Source: Hyphomicrobiales bacterium (lineage in GTDB: Bacteria; Pseudomonadota; Alphaproteobacteria; Rhizobiales; Rhizobiaceae). From it: DNA of 64,000 nt. Made by a program: the position numbers and the translations under genes. The notes beneath the pieces were generated by a model. That model worked only from the letters and a program-made list of their open reading frames with translations, did no database searches and was not told the origin of the DNA. Each line of letters opens with the position of its first letter. The stretch's first letter is position 1. Positions 8,096-15,926 of the stretch are shown here, in pieces. Where the stretch lies: contig UCFC01000009.1 in NCBI GenBank assembly GCA_900471515.1, positions 36,561-100,560 on the forward strand, in the 5' to 3' direction.

Positions 8096-8546
8096 CACCA
8101 TGGACGCCGGCGCGCGCCCTGCCAGCTTCAGCCATGCAAGCATGCTCGACATACTTGCTAGGGCCGATGCCAAGGGAATCAAGACCGTTGCAGAGAATTT
8201 GCTCGATGAGGCCGGAGCGGTTGAGGTTCTCGTCAACCGCACCGGCCTTGCGATGCTCCCCTATACCGACACCGTGCAGAACACAGCCTTCCATCTCGGC
8301 GAGGTGCTGATGGCCGAAGCTCACATTCGTCTGGCCGATCATGGCGTCGAAGGCTACGGCGCCGTCGTCGGGCGCGATCTCGAACATGCGATGGCGATGG
8401 CCGTCATCGATGCAAGCTTTGCAACCGGTATCGGCAAAACGGGAATCGAGAAATTCCTGACGAGCGAACAACGCCGCCAGATGCAGGACGACGATGTCAG
8501 GCTGCGCAAGGTCGAAGCGACGCGCGTGCGGATGGAGACCTTCTGA
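8088..8546 (+). CDS. phnG: C-P lyase core complex subunit PhnG
   Basis: A 152-residue protein of normal PhnG length but divergent sequence. Recognisable family features are FHLGEVLMAEAHIRL (family F-x-GE...A-x-VRL) and GYGAVVGRDLEHAMAMAVID (family GRD...A...ID). PhnG joins PhnH, PhnI and PhnJ in the C-P lyase core complex and is needed for nucleoside-triphosphate coupling to phosphonate. The ATG at 8088 lies inside the phnF end and the stop overlaps phnH by one base (TGATG), giving a coupled operon. Confidence 0.8.
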   Translation: MNDTMDAGARPASFSHASMLDILARADAKGIKTVAENLLDEAGAVEVLVNRTGLAMLPYTDTVQNTAFHLGEVLMAEAHIRLADHGVEGYGAVVGRDLEHAMAMAVIDASFATGIGKTGIEKFLTSEQRRQMQDDDVRLRKVEATRVRMETF

Positions 8547-9091
8547 TGAGCCAAGCCCTGCTTCTTCCGACTGCCGAAGACATGCGCACCAATGCCACCT
8601 TCGATGCGTTGATGTGGGCGCTCGCGCGCCCCGGCCGTGTCCAGCCCCTGCCCTTTCCGGGCCTGCTTGCGCTCGCCGAAAGCCTGCTCGACCGCGAATG
8701 CAGTTTCTATTGCTCCAATGAGGCACTGAAGGCCGATATCGCCAGGACCGGCGCCAATGCCGTTGCGTTGAACGAAGCCGAATATGTCTTCGCGTCTGTC
8801 GGCAACCAGGCGGACCTGTTTGCACTTTCGACAATGCTGAGCGGCAACCTGCTCTATCCCGACGCCTCGGCGACGATTTTCGCTGAGACACAGATCGGCA
8901 GCGGAACAGGGCTTCGCCTGACCGGCCCCGGCATCAACGGCGCCCTCGATATCGCGATCGGCGGCGTGCATCCGGATTTCTGGGCGCTGCGGGCCGAAAT
9001 CATCCGCTATCCCCTCGGCTGGGACATCTACCTCGCCGATGGCGCAAGCCTGATCGGCATTCCCCGCTCCACCAAGATTGAGGTGCTCTGA
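8546..9091 (+). CDS. phnH: C-P lyase core complex subunit PhnH
   Basis: 181 residues, slightly shorter than the usual ~194. It has the N-terminal block FDALMWALARPGRVQPLP (family FR-x-LL-x-AM-x-x-PG), the middle GLRLTGPGI and the C-terminal YPLGWDIYLADGASLIGIPRSTKIEVL, all matching PhnH order. PhnH adopts an incomplete PLP-transferase fold and sits in the core complex. It overlaps both neighbours by one base. Confidence 0.85.
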   Translation: MSQALLLPTAEDMRTNATFDALMWALARPGRVQPLPFPGLLALAESLLDRECSFYCSNEALKADIARTGANAVALNEAEYVFASVGNQADLFALSTMLSGNLLYPDASATIFAETQIGSGTGLRLTGPGINGALDIAIGGVHPDFWALRAEIIRYPLGWDIYLADGASLIGIPRSTKIEVL

Positions 9092-10188
9092 TGGCCTATG
9101 TTGCGACACGTGGCGGCGAACACGCCATCGAACAATCCGAGCGTCTCTACCGCGAAGAGCTCGGACAGGTCGACAAGGCCCGCATCGAGGCGATCGGCGA
9201 GAGCCTGCCCTACCTCGTCGATCGCGTCATGGGCGAGGCCTCGCTCTACGCGCCTGAGCTTGCCGCATTGGCGCTCGCCCAATCCGGCGGCGACCTCTAC
9301 GAGGCGGTGCTGCTGCTGCGTGCCTACCGCACGACCCAGCCACGCCTGACGATCGCCGAGCCGGTTCGCCAGCAGGATCTCTTTACCGTCAGGCGTATTT
9401 CGGCAGCCTTCAAGGACATTCCGGGGGGGCAGATCCTCGGACCGACGCTCGACTACTCCCATCGGCTGCTGAATGTCGGCGTGCTCGATGGCGCGACTTT
9501 CGTCCCCGAACCCGTGGAATCGGCAGACAGGCCGGCACCCGCCACGCAGCCGTCCCTCACGGACTGGCAGAAGGCGCAGGGCCTGATCGCCGAGACGCCA
9601 GCGGAAGACCTCCCGCTCGACAAGATCCCCGACGTGACGCGCGAGCCGCTGCTCTTCCCGGCAAGCCGCGCCCACAAGCTGCAGAGCCTCGCACGTGCCG
9701 ATACGGGCGGGACGCTGGCGCTCGGCTATTCGACCATGCGCGGTTATGGCAGCGTGCATCCGACCGTCAACGAGCTCAGGCTCGGAGAGGCCGAGGTCCG
9801 TGTCCGCCATCCGCGCGGCACGCTCTTCAGCGCCGGTCGCGTGCGCGTCAGCCAGAGCGAGATCATCTCCAAGAGCAAGGGGCTGGAGCTCGGTTTTTCG
9901 GCCACCTTCGGCTGGAACGAGGTGAAGGTGATTGCGGCCGCCTCGCTCGATCTCGCCTCCAATCAGCCCAATCCGCATCCGGCCTCGAACGAGGAGTTCG
10001 TTCTCTATCACACCGAGCCGGTCGAAAGCTCGGGCTTCTGCATCCACTTCAAGCTGCCGCATTACGTGACCTTCCAGTCGAGCCTCGATGCGATCAGGCG
10101 CGTGAAGGCCGACAAGGCAGCCAACAAACCCGGCGCGCCCGAGAGCGGCGCGGTCCAACAGGCCGAACTCGAAAAGGCAATGCCGTGA
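9091..10188 (+). CDS. phnI: C-P lyase core complex subunit PhnI
   Basis: 365 residues. Family blocks are YVATRGGEHAIEQSE, RAYRTTQPRL, RRISAAFKDIPGGQILGPT, LALGYSTMRGYGSVHP and EEFVLYHTEPVESSGF. PhnI is the nucleosidase-like subunit that, with PhnGHL, swaps the adenine of ATP for phosphonate. The His pair that binds Zn in the E. coli core complex (HxxxxH in the HLKLPHYV block) is kept here as His319 and His324 (IHFKLPHYV). So PhnI looks competent although its partner PhnJ does not. The stop overlaps phnJ (GTGA). Confidence 0.9.
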   Translation: MAYVATRGGEHAIEQSERLYREELGQVDKARIEAIGESLPYLVDRVMGEASLYAPELAALALAQSGGDLYEAVLLLRAYRTTQPRLTIAEPVRQQDLFTVRRISAAFKDIPGGQILGPTLDYSHRLLNVGVLDGATFVPEPVESADRPAPATQPSLTDWQKAQGLIAETPAEDLPLDKIPDVTREPLLFPASRAHKLQSLARADTGGTLALGYSTMRGYGSVHPTVNELRLGEAEVRVRHPRGTLFSAGRVRVSQSEIISKSKGLELGFSATFGWNEVKVIAAASLDLASNQPNPHPASNEEFVLYHTEPVESSGFCIHFKLPHYVTFQSSLDAIRRVKADKAANKPGAPESGAVQQAELEKAMP

Positions 10189-11099
10189 AACTCGATCAAC
10201 TGACCAAACCCTGGGCGGCCTTCAGCTACGGCTTCCTGGATGAATCCGCCAAGCGCGAGATGCGTCGCCGCATCCTCAAAGCCATCGCCATTCCCGGCTA
10301 TCAGGTACCCTATGCCAGCCGCGAGGTGCCGATTGCCCGTGGCTGGGGAACCGGCGGCCTGCAGGTGACGCTGACGCTCCTGAAACCGACCTCGGTCGTC
10401 AAGGTCATCGACCAGGGCGCCGACGATTCCGTCAATGCCAGCAGCATCCGCAAATTCCTGCGCCGTGTCAGTTCGGCCCGGGAGACGCTGGATACCCTGG
10501 AGGCCGACATCATCCAGTCGCGCCACCGCATTCCCGAAGAGAAGCTGCGCGAGGACCAGATCCTTGTGCTGCAGGTTCCCAATCCCGAGCCGCTGCGGCC
10601 GGTCCAGCCGGACATGTCGGAAGCCCGCGTCATGCATGGCGACGCCGATTATGGTCAGCTCTGGCTTACACTTTACGAACAGCTCGTGCGCTCGGGCCGC
10701 ATCATGCAGGGTTCCAGCTATCCGAGCATGGTCAATGGCCGCCATGTGATGACGCCTTCGCCGATCCCGCGCTGGGACGTGCCGAAGATGAACCAGGCGG
10801 CAAACCTTACCATCCTGTCGGCCGGCCGCGAAAAGCGCATTCATGCCGTACCGCCCTATACGCGCGTCGAGCCGCTCGTCTTCGACGATGTGCCCTACCG
10901 GGTCGAGGACCATGCTGACAAGATTTGTCACCGCAGCGGCGTAACAGGCTACTTCATGAACGAGCTGCCGCAGGACGATGGCTCATCCGCCTTCGAGGTC
11001 TCCGACAGCCAGTACGGCGTCAAACATATCCGCAAGCGGGACGGCGAAGCCGTTGCTATCGGTGAAACTTACTACAAGCAGGGCAGGATCGAGCAATGA
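10185..11099 (+). CDS. phnJ: PhnJ-family C-P lyase subunit lacking the [4Fe-4S] cysteines
   Basis: 304 residues with clear PhnJ homology: IAIPGYQVPYASREVP, GWGTGGLQVTLTL, VKVIDQGADDSVNASSIR, GREKRIHAVPPYTRVEPL. GTG start, overlapping phnI by four bases. The glycine that carries the radical in E. coli PhnJ (Gly32) is conserved as Gly38. The cluster region is not. E. coli has CxxC, then C266 and the catalytic Cys272 in CSDTDYC; here the aligned stretches read CHRSG (Cys248, Ser251) and VSDSQYG (Val272, Gly278). Cys248 is the only cysteine in the protein. Flanking residues still align (GYFMNEL, DDG, FEVSDSQY), so no frameshift explains the loss. On known chemistry it cannot bind a normal SAM-cleaving cluster or form the thiyl radical. 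Actual function unknown. Confidence 0.85.
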   Translation: MKLDQLTKPWAAFSYGFLDESAKREMRRRILKAIAIPGYQVPYASREVPIARGWGTGGLQVTLTLLKPTSVVKVIDQGADDSVNASSIRKFLRRVSSARETLDTLEADIIQSRHRIPEEKLREDQILVLQVPNPEPLRPVQPDMSEARVMHGDADYGQLWLTLYEQLVRSGRIMQGSSYPSMVNGRHVMTPSPIPRWDVPKMNQAANLTILSAGREKRIHAVPPYTRVEPLVFDDVPYRVEDHADKICHRSGVTGYFMNELPQDDGSSAFEVSDSQYGVKHIRKRDGEAVAIGETYYKQGRIEQ

Positions 11100-11929
11100 G
11101 CGCCGCAAGTCTTTCCGCCCCCAATCCGTCTGCCCCAGTCCGTCAGCCGCCGCGGCTGATGCTGTCCTCACCGATCCTGACGATGAACGGCATCCGCAAG
11201 AGCTTTGGCGAGGTTCAGGCGCTGCGCGGCGTCGATGTCACCGTCTATCCCGGCGAAGTGCTCGGCATTGTCGGCGAATCCGGCTCCGGCAAATCGACGC
11301 TGCTTCGGATGATGAACCTCGAAGACAGGCCGGATGAGGGGCAATACCGGCTGGCGCTGCCCGGTCGCGAGGATCTGAACCTCTTCACGCTCGACCGTTT
11401 CGAGCGGCGCATGCTGCGGGCGCGCCATATCGGCATCGTCTACCAGAACCCGCATCTGGGCCTGAGGATGAACCACACGAGCAGCGGCAATGTCGCCGAG
11501 CGGCTGCTGGTTGCCGGCGAGCGGAATTTCGCCACACTTCGTGCCCGCGCCAGGGGCGCGCTCGACGCTTCGGAATTTCCGGTCCAGCGCATGGACGCCC
11601 GTCCCGCGGAACTTTCCGGCGGCATGCAGCAACGCGTGCAGCTTGCCAAGGCCATCGCGCTTGAACCGGCACTTCTGCTTCTCGACGAGCCGACGACGGG
11701 GCTCGACGTCAGCGTCCAGGCGCTGGTGCTCGACACGCTGAAGCGGCTGCAGCGCGAGCGCCGCATCACCATCGTCATCGTCTCGCATGATCTCGGTGTT
11801 ATCCGCACGATGGCGGACCGGGTGATGGTGATGCGCAACGGCGAAGCCGTCGAAGAGGGCCTTGCCGACCAGATCTTCCAGGACCCGCAGCATGCATATA
11901 CCCAGCAGCTCGTGCATGCGAAGCTTTGA
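11096..11929 (+). CDS. phnK: C-P lyase ATPase subunit PhnK
   Basis: 277-residue ABC-type ATPase with Walker A GESGSGKS, Q-loop YQNPHLGLRMNHTSSGNVAERLL (the PhnK-specific form), signature LSGGMQQR, Walker B LLLLDEPTTGLDVSVQA and switch VSHDLGV. PhnK binds the C-P lyase core rather than a membrane permease. The first ~25 residues are Pro/Ser-rich and unlike other PhnK, so the start could be later than the ATG at 11096 that overlaps phnJ. Confidence 0.9.
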   Translation: MSAASLSAPNPSAPVRQPPRLMLSSPILTMNGIRKSFGEVQALRGVDVTVYPGEVLGIVGESGSGKSTLLRMMNLEDRPDEGQYRLALPGREDLNLFTLDRFERRMLRARHIGIVYQNPHLGLRMNHTSSGNVAERLLVAGERNFATLRARARGALDASEFPVQRMDARPAELSGGMQQRVQLAKAIALEPALLLLDEPTTGLDVSVQALVLDTLKRLQRERRITIVIVSHDLGVIRTMADRVMVMRNGEAVEEGLADQIFQDPQHAYTQQLVHAKL

Positions 11930-11944
11930 CAGGAGAGCCATCAG

Positions 11945-12691
11945 GTGAACATGCACACACATCCTGCCGCTTCCGCACAAACGATCCTCGCCGTTCAGGG
12001 CCTCGCCAAGCATTTCGAGATGCATCATCTCAAGCGCACGCTGCACGCCTTCGACAAGGTCGATTTCGAGCTGCGCGAAGGTGAATTCATCCTGCTGACG
12101 GGCGAAAACGGCGCTGGCAAATCGACACTGCTGCGTACGCTCTACCGCTCCTACGTACCGCGCGCCGGCCACGCCTATTACCATACACGCGAAGGCGTCA
12201 TCGATCTGACAGTCGCAGCCGATGTCGATATCGCCTTCCTGCGCAAGCGCGAGATCGGCTTCGTGACGCAGTTCCTGCAGGCCCGTCCGCGCGTCGCGGC
12301 CGAGGAGCTGGTCGCCGAGCCCCTGCGGCTTGCCGGCCGGCCCTACGACGAGGCGATCGAAGAGGCGCGCCGCTGGCTCTCCGCCTTCGGCGTCAAGCCG
12401 GGGCTCTGGGCCGCCTACCCTTCCACCTTCTCCGGCGGCGAGCAGCAGAAGGTCAATCTGGCGCGCGCCCTCATCCTGCCGCAGCGGCTTCTCTTCCTCG
12501 ACGAGCCGACCGCCTCGCTGGACAAGAATGCGCGTCGTGCGCTCGTTGCCCGCCTTGCCGAACTGAAGGCTGCAGGCGTGGCAATGATCGGCGTCTTTCA
12601 TCACCCCGACGATGTCGCGGATCTCATCGACCGCGAAATCAGCCTTCAAACCCGACAGATCCAGGATGGAGCAGAGAATGTGGTTGAGTGA
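11945..12691 (+). CDS. phnL: C-P lyase ATPase subunit PhnL
   Basis: 248 residues, ABC-type ATPase. Motifs: Walker A GENGAGKS, Q-loop VTQFLQARPRVAAEELV, signature FSGGEQQK, Walker B LLFLDEPTASLD, switch FHHPDDV. PhnL works with PhnK/PhnGHI in forming the ribose-phosphonate triphosphate intermediate. The GTG at 11945 is chosen because AGGAG (11931-11935) is nine bases away; ATG at 11951 would be 15 away. Confidence 0.9.
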   Translation: MNMHTHPAASAQTILAVQGLAKHFEMHHLKRTLHAFDKVDFELREGEFILLTGENGAGKSTLLRTLYRSYVPRAGHAYYHTREGVIDLTVAADVDIAFLRKREIGFVTQFLQARPRVAAEELVAEPLRLAGRPYDEAIEEARRWLSAFGVKPGLWAAYPSTFSGGEQQKVNLARALILPQRLLFLDEPTASLDKNARRALVARLAELKAAGVAMIGVFHHPDDVADLIDREISLQTRQIQDGAENVVE

Positions 12692-13850
12692 TTTCGAAAT
12701 CGTGCTGCGCGATAGGGTCGTATCGCGCGGTGCCGTCAGGATCGAAGGCGGCGTGATCGCCGAGATCAGGGAGGCGCCCGTCGCTGCGGCGGATATTTCC
12801 GGCGACGGCAGACTGCTGCTTCCGGGCTTCATCGACATGCATGGCGACATGATCGAGCGCGAGATCGAGCCGCGTCCGAATGTGCGCTTTCCGCTGGAAC
12901 TCGGCATTTTCGAGCTCGACAAGAAGCTTGCCGGCAACGGTATCACGACCGCCTATGCGGCACTCTCCTTTCATGCCAACAGCAGCTACGGCCACATCCG
13001 CTCGGAGGAGCATTCGCGCTCGATCATCCAGACGCTCGTCGAACTGCGGAAAAACGATCTTCTGATCGATCACAGGGTTCATGCACGGTTCGAGATTACC
13101 TTCACCCATGCGCGCGCCGTCATCGAAGACCTGCTGCGGGCCGGCGCGCTGGATCTCGTCTCGCTGATGGATCACACGCCGGGCCAGGGCCAGTACCGGG
13201 ACGTCGAACGGCATATCGAGACCATCGCCCGCAACAACAAGATCACGCTGGAGCAGGCTGCCCATCGCGTTCGCGAACGCATGGAGAACCGTGCCCAGAA
13301 CAATGACGCGATCGACAATCTTGAAGGCATTGCCGCGACCGCCCGCGACCATGGCGTCATCATCGCCTCCCATGATGACGACAGTGTCGAGAAAGTGGCC
13401 ATCGTCGAAGGGCTCGGCGCGCGCATCAGCGAGTTTCCGGTGACGATGGCTGCCGCACAGGAGGCGCGCAAATTCGGGCTGGCAACCGCCATGGGCGCAC
13501 CGAATGCCCTTCGCGGTCTGTCCTATTCGGGCAATCTCTCCGCACGTGAAGCTTACGAGCGCGGCGTTCTCGATATTCTTGCCAGCGATTATCATCCTTC
13601 GGCCATGCTGCCCGCCATCATCGCGCTTGCGGACGCTGGCCCCGGCGGATTGCCGGCTTCTGCGGCGCTGGTGAGCGCCAACCCGGCGGCCGCACTCGGG
13701 CTTACGGACCGCGGCGCGATCGAGATCGGACTGCGCGCCGACCTCGTGATAGCCGAGCGCGGGCGCGTTCCGCGGGTACGAGCCACGTTCAGCCAAGGCA
13801 GGCAAGTCTATTCCGACGGGATCATCGGGCGATTCCAGCAGGCTGCATGA
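12678..13850 (+). CDS. phnM: Alpha-D-ribose 1-phosphonate 5-triphosphate diphosphatase PhnM
   Basis: 390 residues, amidohydrolase fold. PhnM removes pyrophosphate from ribose-1-phosphonate 5-triphosphate. Metal-site blocks are kept: PGFIDMHGDMIE (HxD), SLMDHTPGQGQ, IIASHDDDS, MGAPNALRG and DILASDYHPSAML. GGAG at 12668-12671 supports the ATG at 12678, which overlaps the phnL end by 14 bases; an in-frame ATG at 12666 is also possible. It is the last gene of the phnF-M operon; phnN and phnP, which would finish conversion to PRPP, do not follow. Confidence 0.9.
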   Translation: MWLSDFEIVLRDRVVSRGAVRIEGGVIAEIREAPVAAADISGDGRLLLPGFIDMHGDMIEREIEPRPNVRFPLELGIFELDKKLAGNGITTAYAALSFHANSSYGHIRSEEHSRSIIQTLVELRKNDLLIDHRVHARFEITFTHARAVIEDLLRAGALDLVSLMDHTPGQGQYRDVERHIETIARNNKITLEQAAHRVRERMENRAQNNDAIDNLEGIAATARDHGVIIASHDDDSVEKVAIVEGLGARISEFPVTMAAAQEARKFGLATAMGAPNALRGLSYSGNLSAREAYERGVLDILASDYHPSAMLPAIIALADAGPGGLPASAALVSANPAAALGLTDRGAIEIGLRADLVIAERGRVPRVRATFSQGRQVYSDGIIGRFQQAA

Positions 13851-13890
13851 GCGATTTGGCGCAGAGAAGCGGGATACGCCCCGCCGGCAA

Positions 13891-13917
13891 AATACATCCG
13901 GAAATTCCGGATGTATT
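13891..13917. promoter_or_regulatory. 27-base perfect palindrome between phnM and phnC
   Basis: AATACATCCGGAA (13891-13903) is mirrored exactly by TTCCGGATGTATT (13905-13917) around one central base. No T-tract follows on the plus strand (ACTTGATAAAAG), so it is not a typical terminator, although it may end the phnM transcript. It lies 43 bases before the Pho box of phnC and is a good candidate for a dimeric regulator site. Confidence 0.6.
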
Positions 13918-13960
13918 ACTTGATAAAAGCGCCGCAAATTGCCGGAAATATTGGAGAATT

Positions 13961-13994
13961 ACTTAATAAAATTGTCACAGTGAGGTGTTATTTT
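13961..13994 (+). promoter_or_regulatory. PhoB box and -10 element of phnCDE
   Basis: ACTTAATAAAATTGTCAC (13961-13978) matches the E. coli Pho-box consensus at 13 of 18 positions, the best of the four sites in this cluster. TATTTT (13989-13994) follows after exactly ten bases, the spacing seen for PhoB-dependent promoters. It lies 72 bases before the phnC start. Confidence 0.65.
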
Positions 13995-14065
13995 GCATTT
14001 ACAGGATGATACCTAAATATAATTCAGCTTCATCTTCGGCACTTCTGGCAAGCGGAGGTCTTCCG

Positions 14066-14887
14066 GTGCTTGAACTTCACTCTCTGAAGAAGAATTTCGG
14101 CCAAACACACGCAGTCGACGACGTAAATCTGTCGATCGCTGCCGGGCAAATGGTCGGCATCATCGGCCGCAGCGGCGCCGGCAAATCAACCTTGCTGCGG
14201 CTTATCAACCGTCTGCTCGAGCCGACATCCGGCACGATCATGTTCGAGGGCAAGGACATTACCCGGCTGCGCGGCCGCGAGCTGCGTCTGTGGCGCGCCT
14301 CCTGCGCCATGGTGTTTCAACAGTTCAATCTGGTGGAACGCATGGATGTGCTGACGAATGTGCTGATCGGCCGCGTCGCCCGGCACGGCTTCTTCTCCTC
14401 CATGCTGCGTCGCTTCACGGACGAGGAAAAGGCCATGGCCATTCGCGCGCTCGACCGGCTCGATCTCGTGCCGCAAGCGCTGCAGCGGGCCGGCACGCTC
14501 TCGGGCGGACAGCAGCAGCGTGTCGCCATCGCCAAGGCCCTCGTACAGAACCCGAAGATCATGCTTGCCGACGAGCCGATCGCCTCGCTCGACCCGGCCA
14601 ATGCGACGCGCGTCATGGAGGCCCTGCGCAAGATCAACCGTGAGGACGGCATTACCGTCCTCGTCAATCTTCATACGCTCGATACTGCCCGCAACTATTG
14701 CGAACGCATCATCGCCATGCGGGCCGGGCGGGTGCGCTTTGACGGCGCACCGGCGGATCTGACCCAGGAACGGGTCCGCGAAATCTACGGCACCGACGAT
14801 TTCGACGCGGAGATCGACGAGGCCGTGACATCCACCTCATTCAACACAGGTCGCACCGCAAAAGAGAAGGTCTACCTGGCCGTATGA
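14066..14887 (+). CDS. phnC: Phosphonate ABC transporter ATP-binding protein PhnC
   Basis: 273 residues with Walker [10 protein letters not shown]-loop [22 protein letters not shown], signature LSGGQQQR, Walker [14 protein letters not shown] and a switch written NLHTLDTA (the PhnC form). The start is GTG at 14066, with GGAGG at 14054-14058 seven bases upstream. A GTG at 13985 in the same frame would add 27 non-homologous residues and lies over the predicted promoter. Confidence 0.9.
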   Translation: MLELHSLKKNFGQTHAVDDVNLSIAAGQMVGIIGRSGAGKSTLLRLINRLLEPTSGTIMFEGKDITRLRGRELRLWRASCAMVFQQFNLVERMDVLTNVLIGRVARHGFFSSMLRRFTDEEKAMAIRALDRLDLVPQALQRAGTLSGGQQQRVAIAKALVQNPKIMLADEPIASLDPANATRVMEALRKINREDGITVLVNLHTLDTARNYCERIIAMRAGRVRFDGAPADLTQERVREIYGTDDFDAEIDEAVTSTSFNTGRTAKEKVYLAV

Positions 14888-14941
14888 GTTTCACCCGCGG
14901 CCCCGCCAGGCCACGGGCATTTTTGCAACAGGAGAGTTGGA

Positions 14942-15859
14942 ATGAAAAACGTCCTCATGCTTGCGGCCGTGACGGCTGCGTTTGCCCTTTCCAGCCAGGC
15001 CGCCCATGCCGACGGTTGGAAAGATCAGTACAAGACGATCCGCCTCGGTGTTCTCTCGGGCGAGAACGAAAAGGACCGTATCGCGCGCCGCGTCGGTTTC
15101 CAGCAATATCTGGAAAAGGAACTCGGCGTGAAGGTCGAGATCTTCACGGCCGGCAATTACGACGGCGTCATCCAGGCGCTCGCCTCCGACCAGATCGAAT
15201 TTGCCTTCCTCGGCTCCTCGGCCTATGCCGCGGCCTATACCGAGACCAATGGCGGCGTCGAGCCACTGCTCGCCGGCCAGGAACAGGACGGTTCGACGGG
15301 CTATTATTCCGTCATCACCGTTCGCTGCGATTCCGGCTACAAGTCGGTTGACGACCTCAAGGGCAAGGTTCTCGCCTTCGCCGATCCGGATTCGACCTCC
15401 GGCTATGCCGTCCCCTATTATAACCTGGTCAAACAGGGCTACGATCCGAAGACCTTCTTCTCGGCCATCCCCTTCTCCGGTGCGCATGAAACCGGCGTCA
15501 TGGCTGTCGCCAACAAACAGTTCGATGCTGCCGCGACCTACATCAACAACGAGATCAGCGGCATTCCGCAGCGCATGGAATCCAAGGGCATGATCCCGAA
15601 GGGTGAAATCTGCCGCATCTGGCAGTCTCCCGAGATCACCAACGGTCCCTTCACCACCCGCACGAACCTGCCGGCGGACATGATCGCCGAGGTCAAGGCA
15701 GCGGTAAAGGCAACGCCGGAAAAGGCACCTGAAGCCTTCAGGGAAATGAGCGGTGGCGACAACTCCACCTCCAAGGGCTATGTCGATGTCGATCACCAGC
15801 GCTACCAGTGGATCGTCGACATGCGCGACTGGTTGAAGAAGCAGCGCCGCAACGGCTGA
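14942..15859 (+). CDS. phnD: Phosphonate-binding periplasmic protein PhnD
   Basis: 305 residues, signal peptide MKNVLMLAAVTAAFALSSQAAHA, then a PhnD/PtxB-family fold: IRLGVLSGENEKDRIARRVGF, QIEFAFLGSSAYAAAY, FADPDSTSGYAVPYYNL and GAHETGVMAVANKQFDAA. These blocks line the phosphonate pocket in PhnD. GGAGAG precedes the ATG. The ligand could be a phosphonate or another phosphorus compound such as a phosphoester. Confidence 0.88.
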   Translation: MKNVLMLAAVTAAFALSSQAAHADGWKDQYKTIRLGVLSGENEKDRIARRVGFQQYLEKELGVKVEIFTAGNYDGVIQALASDQIEFAFLGSSAYAAAYTETNGGVEPLLAGQEQDGSTGYYSVITVRCDSGYKSVDDLKGKVLAFADPDSTSGYAVPYYNLVKQGYDPKTFFSAIPFSGAHETGVMAVANKQFDAAATYINNEISGIPQRMESKGMIPKGEICRIWQSPEITNGPFTTRTNLPADMIAEVKAAVKATPEKAPEAFREMSGGDNSTSKGYVDVDHQRYQWIVDMRDWLKKQRRNG

Positions 15860-15883
15860 CACTTTTCGTCCACGCCAGACAAC

Positions 15884-15910
15884 GGGAGCGCCGCGCCGTC
15901 AGGCGCTCCC
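15884..15910. repeat. Intercistronic stem-loop after phnD
   Basis: GGGAGCGCC (15884-15892) pairs with GGCGCTCCC (15902-15910), nine-base loop, no T-tract. It lies between phnD and phnE1, as does the hairpin after ugpB. Confidence 0.6.
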
Positions 15911-15926
15911 ACGACCGGGACCAGAC

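Noticed and set aside
10917..11099. Frameshift or sequencing error as the cause of the PhnJ cysteine loss
   Set aside because: The stretch after the first Cys still aligns in frame with the PhnJ C-terminus (GYFMNEL, DDG, VSDSQYG), and the four-base overlap with phnK is preserved.
11168..12946. 592-codon antisense frame opposite phnK-phnM
   Set aside because: Opposes three genes with intact Walker and metal motifs; a codon-usage shadow.
13985..14065. Earlier GTG start of phnC
   Set aside because: It lies within the predicted Pho-box promoter and lacks a ribosome site; GTG 14066 has GGAGG seven bases upstream.
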